Below are positions 23,613 through 37,100 of a DNA stretch of 64,000 nt, in pieces. Under the pieces are notes generated by a model. The model made no database searches. It worked only from the letters and a program-made list of their open reading frames with translations, and was not told where the DNA came from. Location: positions 480,001 through 544,000 of the forward strand of contig JAMJFZ010001815.1 in NCBI GenBank assembly GCA_026225945.1, read 5' to 3'. Numbering within the stretch: the stretch's first letter is position 1; each line of letters begins with the position of its first letter. Source of the DNA: Cricetomys ansorgei (taxonomy: Eukaryota > Chordata > Mammalia > Rodentia > Nesomyidae). The translations under genes and the position numbers were made by a program.

Positions 23613-24644
23613 GATCTTGCTATATCTACTGTTTCCGACAGATTGCTTGTAGCTGAGGGATGTTTGGTCATCCTGTGGAGATGAGGGACAGATAGCTGGT
23701 CACCCTTGACAAGCAAGACCTAGGGCTCATTCCCAGAGGCTAGAGGACTCTCCTGGTCCTGTGATGTTTTTACTTTTATGAGGCTTGCTGGGACAATGAT
23801 TTTCTCAGGAACATAGTGACTGGGGCCCGAAAAGACATCTTGTCCTTTGTAGGCCTGACTGACTAGACCAAGGCCCAGACTGCCTTCTTTATTACCTGGG
23901 GGCTTATAGGACAGAATGACTTAGTGGTCATTGAAAGTGTGGGCAGGTGACACAGGTGGCTCTTGTACAAGGAAGCAGTGGTATTCTTTGTACAAGAATA
24001 TTGTACAAGAATACCTTCTTTCCTAAGGACATATGTTAAAGGACGTGTTGATCCAACTACACAGGATTTCCTGTGTGGAAAAGAGCCACCTGCTTCATCG
24101 TGAGCATGAGACCAGCTTGCAGTGCCCATGGCCTCATCCAGCTGGAGGCTGGGCTCACCAGGGGCCTGGGGAACAGGATCTCTACAGGGAATAAGAATAG
24201 GCCCTGGGATGGGCTCCCATAGTCAGACCCCTAAGAGAACAGAACAATTTGGAGGCATGTATAATGATGAGGACAGGCCACTAAAGCAGCGATGTCTGTC
24301 AGGAGGCCCCACCTTACCTCCTTTGATGGACTCTGGTATGATCCCGAGGAAGAAGAGGCTGCCTGTTGACTCCAGGCAGCCCTGGAGTCACAGGGCTGTA
24401 GTCGCTGGGTACTGGCACATAGGCACATAGGTCAGATAACTATGGGAACTTTGATGGGCTTTGTGGGACCCAGAGAGATTGAGGGATGGACTGTCTCAAT
24501 AGATTCTAGAATCTTGTGCTAGAAGCCCCACAGACTCTGACTGGATGCCTTATGCAGATGGAAGTATCCTGGTGCATTTTACTAATACATCGTTCTGTCT
24601 CCCAGCCTGAGTCCCCTGGGGAAATGGCACTGGGTGTATATGTT

Positions 24645-24745
24645 TGTTTGTGTATAACTAGGTTTTGCTCTATAACCCAGGTTACCTTTGAAATCTCTCA
24701 CCTCAGCCTCCCATGTACTGGGATTATAAACATGAGCAAGCAACA
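24645..24745 (-). repeat. old B1-like fragment
   Basis: GGTTTTGCTCTATAACCCAG, CTCACCTCAGCCTCCC, ACTGGGATTATAAACATGAG. Confidence 0.5.
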
Positions 24746-25459
24746 CAAACCCCAAAGGAAATGGCTTTTACAAAACCCAGCAGTCTGTTCTTTCAGAAGA
24801 AGAAGGCTTTTGAATCTGTTTTCTGAATCAGACTTGAGTAGAATCTAATGGCATGAGGCTCACATACATGGTTGGAGCTCACAGAAGTTGCTTATTATGT
24901 CTTAAATCAGCGTGTGTGTCTATGTGTACAATGTGTGCATGATTGTATATACATATATATGCATATACGTGTGTGTGCATATCTAATCATCTGTCATCCA
25001 CCCTTTGCTAACATTTAAATTTTTTTCTGTTTCTTGATGTACCTTCACTATTTATCTTGCTGGGTCTCATAAAGACATTGTCTCCCAAGTGTATCATGTA
25101 CTTTGACTCATTCATCCTCCACCCTGCTCTTCCTCTCTCCCCCATTTCCCCTCTTTCCCTCAGTCTTGCTCATGTCTTATTTTAATCCTTAAAAACTATG
25201 CTTATGAATAATCTGTGCCGATGACATTGGTTTATGCTCCGTGAAGATGCTGGATCACACAGATGATGTTTAGTTTAATGATCATGGGAAATTGCTCACA
25301 TAAAAGAAGTTGAGAACTATCACAGATAATATGTAGGTTTTTGTTTTACATATCAGTTTTGAAAAACTGATTACAAAACACTTGAACAGATAGTCTGAAA
25401 TACAAAGAAATTATCTTCTCTAACGCTGACCTGTATTCCCAGCCCCCTTTTTACTTACA

Positions 25460-25870
25460 TGTCTAACATTCGTTTTCTTGTATGTGTAGAGGTGCTTGTG
25501 TGCCACAATGTACATGTGGAGGTCAGAGGACAACTTGCAAGAGTTGGTTCTCTTCTCCTACCATGTGGCTTTTGTGGATCAAACTCGGTCATCAGGCTTG
25601 GCAGCAAACATCTTACCCACCAGCTATCTCGGCAATACCCTCTGACGTTTTATCAGCACCTGGAGAGAGAAGCTAACCCTGGCGGGAGGGACAGGTTCCT
25701 TTGTTGTTGTTTCTCCCACCACCACGCAACACTCCTTCCTCTGAGGGACAGGTTCTTACAAAGCTCCAAGACTGGCCTTGAATTCACTGTCACCCAAGAA
25801 GCCTCGAACTCTCCCGGCCTCCTGAGTAGCACAGGCCTGCACCATCCTGCTCAGCTCTTAGGTTTTTAAC
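25460..25870 (-). repeat. B3-like SINE followed by old B1-like SINE
   Basis: TGTGGAGGTCAGAGGACAAC and TCATCAGGCTTGGCAGCAA mark the first copy (to about 25645); AAGACTGGCCTTGAATTCAC marks the second. Confidence 0.55.
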
Positions 25871-25977
25871 GTTTTCCAGTGTTGGGGATGGAATATAGGG
25901 CCTTGTACATGCTAGTGAAATGCTCTGAGACTGAGTTCTCCCTGCCCCCAGCCCACCTAATCACTTTAAACAACATT

Positions 25978-26218
25978 AAAAAAAAAAAAAAGAAAAGGTT
26001 TGTTTATATGTGTGCCTGTTGTGCCTGTATGTATGTATGTGCACCTTGAGAGTGCACATACAGCCTTGGTGCCTATAGAGGTCAGAAGAGGCTGTGGAAT
26101 CCCTGAAACTGGAATCACAGACAGTTGTGAGCCACCACATGGGTGCTGGGAATCAACTTCTTGGTCCTCTGCAAGAGCAACAAGTGCTCGTAACTGTAGA
26201 GCCATCTCTCCCACCTCT
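25978..26218 (-). repeat. B2/B3 SINE after an A-run
   Basis: TTGGTGCCTATAGAGGTCAG, TCACAGACAGTTGTGAGCC, GAGCCATCTCTCCCACC. Confidence 0.75.
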
Positions 26219-27372
26219 TCTAATCAAATTTTAGTGACATAATTCACATACCATAAAGTTTGTCTTTTAAGAATGTATATACTAGTGACTTTTAGTATAT
26301 TCAGAAAATTGTGTACCTAGTTACTACTTAAATGAGAAGCCCCCCTGTGTTGGGACTTTGCCTAGAAGTCTGTCCCATGCAGCCTTTCATGAGTGGATGC
26401 TGCTTGGACTTCTGGGAACAGCTTAGGGTATTAAAGCGACAGTGGCAGTTGGTAGTGACCGTGGAATAGAAGACGATACATGTTAGTTCAGTTCTCCAGG
26501 CTTCAGACAGATAAGGACAACCAAAAGGAGCTGTGACGATTTGTTACTTTTTCTCTCTCTTTCCTGACCTAGTGAGAGTAAAATAAAGAAAGCACAGTAC
26601 CAGTTAGGATTTAGTTACAAGTTAGGAATCTGCTACAGTAACCTTTCATTAAAAGTGGCACTCCAGCATTGGGCAAGAGAACAGCTTTCTGGGCAGGAGA
26701 AAGCCTTCAGTTACAAGTAGAACAGGAGAACCAGGAGAGCAGATTTCAGTTACAGCCTCCTATGGGTTGGATTCCTGATAGATGACCGTCCTGGTAGCCG
26801 TAGGGGCATGTGTGTCCAGGCTAATCCATCCTGATCTTCGCTTCTCCCACCCATGCTTGGATCCCTGCTGAAAGACACTGTTGTCTCTGATTAACTTATG
26901 ACTTCTGGGGAACCCAGATTTAGCAAACAGGTGGAATGGGAAAGCCCCTTGGTGCCAAGTCAGATTTGTCCTGCTTCTGCTGCATGCTTTGGTACTGGTT
27001 CCCAGGCCACTTACAGTTCCTTTGAGCCCCTTCTATGAAGTAGGACCCCTTCCCCAACAGTCCCTTGCATATCCACAGCTAACTGGCCTCAGAGGCATCC
27101 CAGCCTCTTAGCTCCAATGGGCTGCTTAGCAAGCCAACTTTTGACAGTAGACCCGAAGAACACATGGCTCCAGGGATCTGCCAGCTAAGATCCTGCACCA
27201 AGCTCTGCGCTGGGTATTTCCCAGTTGGCCCCAGAATGCAGAAGAGGTTTGATTTGGTCAAGGAACCTGCACTCTTCCATGTACATAATTTCAAGATACA
27301 TGTCTGACCTATAGCTTTCCTATTCACTTCCTCTAGTTTTTGGAATTAACTAGTCTATAATATTTTACTTGT

Positions 27373-27378
27373 TTTCTT

Positions 27379-27410
<32 letters not shown>

Positions 27411-27419
27411 TTTTTTTGC
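27373..27419. repeat. T-rich tract
   Basis: TTTTC units grading into more than 25 T in a row; could be the reverse of a retrotransposon tail. Confidence 0.85.
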
Positions 27420-28939
27420 TAACCCCTTTGAATTTACGAGGCTGAGTAAGACTGATTATGTATTTTACACACATGTCTGGTATGGCAATAAATCTCCCTC
27501 ATCAAAACCTTGCAAAATTTGCAAATTGCCTCAAGTTCCATAGCACCTCTTTTGCCCCTGCCCAGCCTAGTTTCACCGGGGTTGGTGCTGACACCTGGAC
27601 ACATTAGGGCTACACACACAGTACAGCCAGGATCTCCCCAGAGTCACCTTCCCTGGTACAGAGCAGGTGCAGCATGCTTTAGCCTTGGCACGGTGTCCTT
27701 GAAGGGAAGCTGGTGATGGGAAACTAATGAGAATCAGCCCGGCTTTCTGAAGACTGCTATTGCTGCAGGAGCCAAACCATAAAATCACTCTTGTGGGCGG
27801 AGAGAAAGTGTCTCCAACAGCAAGTGCTACACAGGTTTCATCTAGACAGCATGTGTGCAAGCAGAGTGCTTTGGCATTCAGAGATGTATTGAGCCTGGTG
27901 AGGCTTCAACTCAAGGTCCTTTTCTCCAAGGTCTCAGATTGTACCCGCTCTGGTTCTGATCTCTTACAACCACTTGGGCCAATAAATCTTAACACAGGCC
28001 TCAGGAGAAGTCATTATCTTTCATAGAATATAGCTATTTCTCAGTGAAGCCATTCCTTTGATTTTCCTGTGATCTGTCTCCGTCAGTGCCCTGCTAAGTC
28101 GTTCCCTTAGACCATGCTTTCAGCTTTCCACATGTCAAACTGTCACTTGATCTTCCCAAGTCCCTAGAGTTTTGTGCACTGCTCCACCATGATAGCCACT
28201 CTCATAACTCAAAGGCCACCAGGGCTTTTACAAATGAGTGAGAGCCACACACTCCCTGGAACACAGGTTTTTCACTGTGTCTCTTGTCTGAGCCCTCCCC
28301 CAAGAGTCTAGTTGTTCTGAGCTGGGAGTATAGTGGACTTGACCTCAGTGAGACACAGTTGGAGCAGTAGACACAGCCTGGGTGGTCCGCAGCAACGTAA
28401 GGAATCTCCTTATCCTTCGAGGACCTCCACCCAGGTAAAGCCAGGTCCTTGATTAGCCACAGATAAGAATCTCAGGATAAGCCAGATGGTTGCAGAGTTG
28501 GACTTCATTAGGAAGAAGGCAAAAACTTTAGCGTTGTGGTTAACAGAAAGGTTCCCAGAAAAGAATAGGGCACACCTAAGCCTGGGTGTTGGCTTCTCAA
28601 AAGAGAGTCAGATTATCTAAGTGGTTTAGCAATAGCCATATGTAGGGTTTTGGAGGCTTCTCAGTTTCTTGCTCAACAGGTTTCTAAGGGATTCTCCCTT
28701 CCACATCTCTTTTCCTCTTTTCTGTAAATGAGATTATAGATGGTTCTGGAGACACCTTGGATGGGATTACAATCTGGGAAGATAAAACCTTGGGCCACAA
28801 AGGGTTTAAGACATCTTTTCTTGTAAATAGGGTTCCTTGTGACATTCCTAGAAACTTGCAGGTTTAGATTGAGAAGATTCAGACATGGCTTGTTGCTACT
28901 TTAACATCCTTATTTGAATGCTGTCTCTGTGTCTGCAAA

Positions 28940-29096
28940 AAAAAAAATAAAAAATTGAAATTTTTTTTTGAGACAGGGTTTCTCTGATGTGACTCTGGCT
29001 GTCCTAGAACTCACTCGATAGACCAGGATGACAGAGATCTGCCTGCCTCTGCCTCCTGAGTGCTGGAATGAAAAGCTTGCGACATCACACCCCGGC
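28940..29096 (-). repeat. B1 SINE
   Basis: GAGACAGGGTTTCTCTGATG, CTGTCCTAGAACTCACTCG, TGCCTCTGCCTCCTGAGTGC. Confidence 0.8.
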
Positions 29097-30104
29097 TTGC
29101 ATTGGAATTCTTGATTATCATCTGGAGAGGGGCTTCAGCGAGACTCCAGAACCCCTTCCTTATATCCCCATAGGTTTCCCTCTCCTATCATGCCTCAGAT
29201 TCACTTGCCTTCTGGGTAGAGTTGGGACCTGAAGCCCAGGCTCTTCTGCCCGAGGCAGCCCTTGTCCAGATCATGCCCACACACCAACCCAGGTCAAAAG
29301 GCCAGTCCTCCTCCCATGCCTGCTCCCAGAGCCAGCTTCTATATCAGTCTCTGTGGTCCCTGGCCCTGCTATCTCACTCTCTGGCAACCATGAAACACTA
29401 AACTGCTTTTTCTGTATTTGTCTCCCAACCAATGTCCCCCGTTGCCTCAAGCAACTCTCCCACCCCACACCTCTAGAACACAACTAGGAAAAGGCCAAGG
29501 TGTCTGTAAAATGACACTTGAGGCTTTGGACACTATAACACATGTATGTACATGTATATACACACGTAGAGACACACTCGAATGCACATGCGTGCCTTTT
29601 CCTGTCTCTATGGCTCCCCTGCATGGAGGTTTTTCAACAGTGTCCTTCCAAGCTATCGAAGATACTAAGAGCCAATCTGTGGTCCGTGGGTACCTGAGTT
29701 CTATGCCCCGCTCCACCTCTCACTAGGATATGCGAGACTCCATTCTCATGCCTTCAAATCCAGTCACAGGCGTCCATCACCTTTCATTACGGTGTCCTTG
29801 GGAGCACTTTTCTTACTTCTGTTCTTGCCTTAGCACGCTCTGCTCCAACCAAAAGCAGCTCCTCACTCCCTATGTTTCCCAAGGGCTCAGTGCCCTTCAC
29901 CTCAGGAACTTTGTACATGTTATTCTCTGCCCTACTCTCGACTCAGTAACTTTCCAAGAGATGCTGTTTTGAAACCACCACCACTTGCTCTCTTGTTCTA
30001 CAGAGCCCTGGGCACCAGGGCTTGGTTTGGATTATGTGTTCTTTCTAGCGTCTGTCACAGAGCAGAACGTTAGTATAGGAAGGCAAACTAAGTGATTGGA
30101 AAAG

Positions 30105-30195
30105 CTACGCATGGTGGTGCATATCTGTAATCCCAGTGCTAAGGAGGTGGAGGCCAGAGGACAAGGAGGCCAAGGTCAGACTCAGCTATACATTG
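30105..30195 (+). repeat. old B1-like fragment
   Basis: ACGCATGGTGGTGCATATCT, GTAATCCCAGTGCTAAGG. Confidence 0.5.
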
Positions 30196-30589
30196 AGTCT
30201 AAAAAAGGAAGAGTCAGGTCCACTTCTCCCCTCTGCAATCCTAGCAGGAGACTGTCTAATTTTGCCCTACAGTTCTACTATATCCGCTGGGTTATAAAAA
30301 GGTCAAAATGATCGTCATGGACATTTGAAATTGACGAGTAAAAATCACAAGTTCTATGTAAAATCCAGAATGTATGTTACATATGAATTCCAGGTACATA
30401 GAAAATCGTTTCTGAGCCTAATTATGTCCCATTAAATCTGCATGTCAGACTGAGCTCATTGGCCTGGTGTTTATTCAGCTTCACATTCAGTGTGGCACGG
30501 CTATTTCACTCTGCTAAACCTGGCTACCTAGGCCCAGGGCTCACAAGTCCGCTATGTGAAAAGTACCTGTGGTTGTGGGCAAACTGAGA

Positions 30590-30889
30590 TTGGGGTAGGG
30601 CCAACCGTGACCCCGAGCATGGGGCGGGGCCAGGAGCACGGGGGCGGAGCATGCCTAGGGAGTGAGGCGGGACCTCTGCTCTAGGGCGGAGCAACTCATT
30701 GGGGCGGAGCAAAATCAGGGAGCGGGGCGGGGCCAGATCACGGAGGCGGGGCGAGGAGAGCAAGAGTTGGTTCCTACGATGACAAACGGCTTCAGGGGCG
30801 GGGCTAGTGCACAGGGCGGGATCGGCGCGCGCAAGCACGTGATGGCGGTTGCCAGGGTGAAAGGTCGGCGCGCCGGCGGCACTCCCAAT
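30590..30889 (+). promoter_or_regulatory. QSOX2: QSOX2 CpG-island promoter with GC-box array
   Basis: Very GC-rich and CpG-rich, continuing into exon 1. Nine GGCGG boxes on the + strand have their central C at 30625, 30645, 30668, 30687, 30705, 30728, 30747, 30799 and 30817. No TATA box is evident, as is usual for a housekeeping Sp1-type promoter. The transcription start cannot be placed exactly. Confidence 0.75.
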
Positions 30890-31175
30890 ATGGCGGCGGC
30901 CTGGGCTGTGGTGCGCGGCCGCGGAGCTGAAGCGCGGCGGCCGCCACTGCTGCTCCTGCTGCTGGCGGCGGCGGCGGCCGTGGGACCCCGGGAGGGCGGC
31001 GCGGCGCGGCTCTACCGTGTGGGCGAGGACGCCGTGTGGCTGCTGGACGGCAGCAGCGTGCGGGCGGCCACGAGCAACAGCTCGGCCGCGTGGCTGGTGC
31101 AGTTCCACTCGTCGTGGTGCGGCCACTGCATCGGCTACGCGCCCACCTGGCGAGCGCTGGCGGCGGACGTGCGAG
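30890..31175 (+). CDS. QSOX2: QSOX2 exon 1: signal peptide and WCGHC
   Basis: Encodes residues 1-95. Hydrophobic core [11 protein letters not shown], then [20 protein letters not shown] and the redox motif [16 protein letters not shown]. Leaves in phase 1 at CGAG|GTGAGG. The ATG sits in AAT-ATGGCGGC, close to the TISU/YY1 consensus. Confidence 0.95.
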
Positions 31176-34100
31176 GTGAGGATCCTGCGCGCTGGCCGAC
31201 GTTCCTCCCGCCCGGCGGCTGTGTGGGTCGAAGCCGCGACGGGGCAGATGGTTCTCCTGAGGTCGCCAGCTCTCGGGACACCGACTTCATCCTGACCGCA
31301 GCCTCTTATCCTAGCCACTGCCCGATTCCCCATTCCTGTCAGACCTCAGCCTGGTTTAGCTAGGTAGCGGGTCATATGGTGGGCATCAGGCCGAGAAATG
31401 TAAAAACCCAGACACTCTAGGGGACTGCCCTGCAGAAGCGGAAAGTTTACAAACTGTCGTTTTTGCTGGGCTTCTCGCTCACTAACCACCCTTTTTGAGA
31501 AATCTTTCCATACCTTTTAGTTCTTTCTTAGTGCCAAGTTACCTCAGACCCTTTCCAGCTGCTACTGTAAATTGGACTTAAGCGGCTGCACTGTAGCCTT
31601 CCCAGCGCTGGCTGAGGTTTGGCTTCACTGGCTTACTACTGTTGAACTGACCTCTAATTACACATCTCACAGGGCAGGACAACAAATTGTTACTCTTCTT
31701 CCTGCGTCTTTGCTTTTAGGTCTGGTGTTAAACACTGCTGTGCTTTTCTTAAACAGATTTGCAAAGAACCGTCTTTCCAAGTACACAATTGCAAATGACT
31801 GTTTTAAGATGTTCATCTTCTTTCTTCACTCGTCGTTGGGGCACTCTGACTTTTAGTTTTTTGTATTTTTTTTTGAAACAGAGTTTCACTATGTAGCTCC
31901 GGCTAGCCTTGAATTCATAGATCTCAGATTCTTGGGTGCTAGGCTTTTATGCTGAATCTCATGGAATTGCTCTCTCAGGTCTTAAGTTGTCGTTTTCTTT
32001 CTTCCTAAGATCTCTTTTATTTTTAATTATAAGGGTAAGAGTATGTACAGGTGAGTGCAGTTTTCCTTGGAAGCCAGAGGTGTTGAATCCCATGAAAGTG
32101 GTAGGGAGTAGTTGCCAGGAATAGACCTCAGGTTCCCTACAAGAGCAGTCTGATTTTAACCTCAAAGCCATCTCGGGTTTTCTTTTAAGTCCCTGACAAG
32201 CACTAGCCAGAACTGAGACCAGAGATTGAAAAGGCAGAGTTTATGCACTGTTTTTTGTTTGTTTGTTTTGGTGGGGGCGGAGGGCGTATTTTACCTTAAA
32301 AAAAAAAAAAGAAAAAAAGGAACAAAAAAACACCACTCAGTAGTAGAGAGGAACTTTTCAGTTCTTGATACTCAGTGGTCATGCAGGTGAGCCTGACAAG
32401 ACTTGCTGGCAGCTTTCTTGTTTATATCGGTTCTGGCTTTCAATCTAGTAACTGACACGTAAAAGCCATAAGCCACATCAGATGTTATACGCAGACTGTA
32501 ACCAAACCAACAGTAGAGGGGGTGAAATTGTCTGTGGAACCTGGAAAGAAAGGAGAGGTCTGAAAGTGCCACTGTAAAAATTCACAGTTAATGCTATGGT
32601 TGACTTAATGAAGTTGCCAAGACGGGGCCCGAGACAGGTATGGTGAAAGTCAAAGAGCTAACTGGCAGGAGTGGGCGAGGACCCGAGGAGGGAAGAGGGA
32701 TGTGGAGGGCAGGACTGCCTGAGTCGGGGACGTGGCCCTCAGAGTATGTTCTAGGGCCAAGGCTCCCGCAGCAAATCACCTGAGGATTTGGTACACGCCC
32801 ATGTTATCAGCCTCGGCTGCTGGGTGGGTCCCAACATCCTGTCAGCACAAGCTCCAAAGGTGTTTGATCACCTGTTGTACTGGATCCTGCCTATCTCTAA
32901 GACATCTGCAGAAAGAGATGACATCCCTTGTGATGCCATGCTGGAACTGTAAGGACAACTTACTTAGGAAGGTTTTGACCCTCATCCCTGTCCTCCTAGG
33001 ATACTGACCTCAGTACCCCTTCTGCACTTGTATTGTGGAATTCTGTGCAGAATATGGGAAGCACTAGACCCTTTGCTGGGGCCTCCACTTGGCTATGCTC
33101 CCTCCCAGCTCCCTGCCTGGGTTATCCAGCAGGAGAGAAGGTGCTTAGCCACACAGGAGTAATCAGTTACCTGTGAGTTGGGCATGCAGTCCATTCATGC
33201 GTCCTCCCCAGGTGTCTCTTCCTGCCACTTTGAACTCAGTGGTTTCTCCTGGCCCCCACCCCCGTGTCTGGTTGGACTGGCTTTGTTGCCATGGGTGGGG
33301 ATTGGAGCCAGAAGATAGCCTACACTTGCCTTCCTGCCCCTCAGTCTTTTCTAATTGGAGTGAGCAACTAGAAGGCCAGTAGAGGAAGGGCTACCCAAGG
33401 CTTTTGTCTTTGGCTCAGGACACCTTCCACTTACTCAAAAACTTAGTAAAGTTTCTTTGGCTCTTCACTGGCTTTTTGGGGGAAATAGTGTTTTTCCTTA
33501 TGTGGGTTAACAAAAGGTCTACTATTCAGTGAATCCAAAGGCTATTGTAGTATTTATGTGGCCCTGGCTTAGGCCTGTCTCATCTTAAGTATTTCCCAGA
33601 ACAAACCCTGCTCTGTTGCTGAAAATAATTTATCCCAAACTGTCATGTTTAGCTCAATTTGAGATAGCATTTGACACCTGTGCTTACTCTCCTGGTCACT
33701 TAAGGATTTCTGTAGAGACTTGGGAGAACAGGAGTGTGCCCTGAAGGATGAGTCCCTCTGAGCTCTCTCTGATCTCAGGGCTCTTCTCTCCCCTTCAGTA
33801 CACCTTGGATATCAGGGCAGATCTGTTGTTGGCCCTGAAATTCTTGGTGAAGGACTTGAAGGGGAACAGGAGACCTGGCAGGCCATCACCACAGCATCTA
33901 GACTGTGTCTAGAACTGTCTGGCAAGGAGGTGTTTTGTCTCGTGCTGGTGATGGTAACCACATAACAGAACAGGCCAGGGCCTGAGTCCAGCACATTGGC
34001 TCACTTCCTGTGTCTCTATAGAGTATGTTGGGAATTGAGAGTGGGAGGTGCTAGATCTGCTGATAGATAGGCACAGAGTGTCATCCACAGGTGAAGGACT

Positions 34101-37100
34101 GAGTGATTTCTTACTGCTGCCAACAGTTGCTAAGCCTTTATGCTCTCTCCTAGGTTCCTCTTTCCCATACTGTCTGGTTTCTTCTGCTTGCTTAGGACAC
34201 AGGCTCTTGAAGATGACTGCTTAGTGTTTACAGGGAGCTCATTATCTATTCACTGGGCACAGATATAGAGGGACACTGGGGACAGCAGTTGCTGAGGGAT
34301 GTGACAGTGCCCAGAGTCCTGGAAGCTGCTGTGAGCAGAGCCAACAACCGAGGGCAACCACTCTTCTATGTGTATCACAGCCATGTGGTCACTTTTACAT
34401 TAGCCAGGGCCAGCTGCCAGCTGGGTCCACAGAGAGAGTGCCTCCAGAGAGTGTGCCTGTCCAAGGTAGCTGCAGTTAGCATGTTAAGGATGTCAGCTGC
34501 TCGTGCATTTTCAAATAGCCAAGTGGGTTGTTTTACTCAACAAGGCTGTCCAGGCCATTCACCCAGAGGACTGTCACTGCTGCATCATAGGTGCCAGGCA
34601 ACAACCCGTCATCACAGCAATTCCTTTCTTGTCTGTCCTGAGGTATATTTACCAACAGGGCTTATTAACCTTACTGTGGTACACCCTTGAATGCTTAGGG
34701 GTACATTGTTTTCAGCTTACCAAGACTAAACCAAGTGCTAAGAATGGAGAACCTCAAGGCTCCAGCCACTTCCAGTGAGGCTGAGGCAGTGTCTGGTTCC
34801 CACACTGGCTCAGCGTGACTGGTGGGTGTCAAGTGCTGGGCTTCACTGGCAGAAAGTGGGTTTCATTTGGACTTAGAGCTTTCCCAAGAAGACCTTTGCT
34901 ATCCTAGGAGAAGGAGTACAGTCAGAGAGAAGGTTCTGGATGTCTGGAATGTGGGATTGGAGATATGATTGCCCGGCATTTTGTGAGCATGAAGAAGCCA
35001 TAAGGGGGGCTAGAACAACCCTGCCTTGCATTTGAACTTGGAGGCTAATTCATGTGTAATCATTTTCTAGAACCAATGAGGCTTGGCCACAAATCAAGAT
35101 TTCCTTTACTTCTCCATTGAAACATGGCAAGTGATAGGGAAGATTGAATTTGTTCATTCAGCAATAGAATCACTTGACAAATTTGAAATTGCTTGGTTTA
35201 CTGTGTTAAAATACAATATATTGTAATTGTTTTCAGGTATTTCTAAATCTATAGTACTTAAATAGCTAAGCTAGTTACCCTTCTTTCTCACAACCTCTGC
35301 CCTACTATGGGGGCTTTGTTACCCCAGTGTGGAGGGGATGGCCTGTGGTACAACAAGCAGTTTGCATTCGGTTTCTTTTAGTATGGCGTCGACAGGCGGG
35401 CAGGCACTGCTGAGTGAGGCACACACCCCAAAGCCAGCCTTTTCAGGGTTCTGAATCACATTTTTGGTAAAGTAAGCGCTGTGTCTTTTGTTTGCTATGA
35501 ATACTGTCCATCTGCCAGCTTTAGGCTTCAGGCCTTGTGGTTCCTAACTGTCATTGCCGGCTGTCGTAGCTTTCTCAGGGTGCAGAGTTCCAGCTGTTTT
35601 TCAAAGGCCTCCTGAGATGCCAGCACACATGCCCCTTTCACTGGGCATGTCTGTGTTAAGGGACATTTCATCCAGTGTGGCTCTGCAGGTATCTTATCTG
35701 CTCACAGGAATCTGAAGTAGCAGCAGGGCAGGTGGTGCTTGTGTGAGGGTAAAACTGGACTTTCTCACGGTATTGGCAGCTGACAGTGTGAACTCTGAGT
35801 TCATTCTCACACCTCTTCACCCCAGCTCTGCTAGGCTGAAGCAAAGAGGGCAGGTCTCTGTTCCTTAAGGAATCTGTAATAGGTGAGAAAGTTGAACTAA
35901 CTTTAACCTGCCATGCTAAAGGAGCTGGATTGGCAGTTGAGAAGACCTGGTGTTGCCTCCGAGGAGTTGTCCTTGTGACTGGCCGCAGCAAGGGCAGGGA
36001 CCTCGGGTCCTGAGGATGATAAGAGTTCAAGGGTCACCACCCTTGAACTAGGAGACCTGATAAACAGTGTCCATCCTGTTCCTGAATGACATGAAATCAA
36101 AGAATGGTTTTACATAGGAAAGCTGACTTCTGAGAAGTGTCTGAGTAAAAGTCAAGAAAAACTGGAACACTGGGAAAAGCACAGTAACTCTTCATACCCT
36201 TACTGGATAGAGAATAGTAGCATCACTGCCCCCCCACACCCTCAGGGCCGGCTGGTGGTGAGGAAGCAGAAGAAAGTAATGTCTTCGAAGGTCAGCTCAG
36301 GGGCTTTGCAGGCCATTTCAGGCCTGTGAGATTCCCAGTGGACAGAACAGAGACAAGACACTACCCTTGAGTGTGCTTTGTACTTTTTCAGTGGGTAGAG
36401 GGAGGGATGATTTGGTTGAGATGAGGTCTTGCTGTGTAGCCCAGTCTTATCTTCTTATCAAAAAGTTGCAATCTTCTTGATCTCTGCTCTTTGGTGCTGG
36501 GATCACCGGTGTGCAACACTTTACCCAACTGCATAGATAGATTTGGACCAAAGCTTACCTAAAGCAAGGATGAGGAGTGATCCTTACAAGGAAGTTTTCG
36601 TGGCCCATTGCATTTGGGCCCAGAGTATGGTCATGTTCCCAGCCTGGTCAGCTTCCCCCTTACAGCCGCCTTCCTCCTCAGCCACAGTGGGCCTTTCCAT
36701 CACATACTAGGACTTCATTTCACAGGAACTAGTAATTTGGGGATGTCTGGGTGACTTCTGTTCATTGCTCCACTAGCTCTGGCTAAGGTTACGTGTGAGC
36801 TTGACACCTGACCCAGTCAGTAGAGATGCTGATGGGGTGGGTCGGCACCAAGACAGCTTTGTCCTAGCCACACACTGTACTGTGGTCTTGGGGTCTGATC
36901 CTCCAGTGTTGCTCTGCTGCCATGGGTCCTTCCTCTGAGAGTTCAGATACCCAGGAGGGAGAGGCAGAGTCAGCAAAATAATAGGAACAAAACCACACCT
37001 CTTATGGATGAGGCAAGGCTTCTCTATTCCTACTGTTCCTTTTCTATGTTCTGTTCCTGTTCCATCTGTTTTCCCATATATCTTACACATTTTTTAGACA

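Larger units (their letters stand above)
22746..30589. other. CCDC187 3' flank and intergenic spacer
   Basis: The first part must contain the CCDC187 3'UTR, but I see no AATAAA within 2 kb of the stop; an AATAAA at 26582 is the nearest clear one. The rest has SINEs at about 23.2-26.2 kb and 28.9-29.1 kb, a T-rich tract at 27.4 kb, and unique DNA at 26.3-28.9 and 29.1-30.1 kb with no long conserved-looking frame. Confidence 0.6.

Noticed and set aside
26582..26587. AATAAA as CCDC187 poly(A) signal
   Set aside because: It is 3.8 kb after the stop with several SINEs in between; possible but not supported, so not called.
30524..31333. 269-codon frame on the minus strand over QSOX2 exon 1
   Set aside because: It is the antisense of the CpG island and the QSOX2 signal-peptide/WCGHC exon; GC-rich DNA has few stops, and its Arg/Pro/Ala/His composition is typical of a shadow frame.
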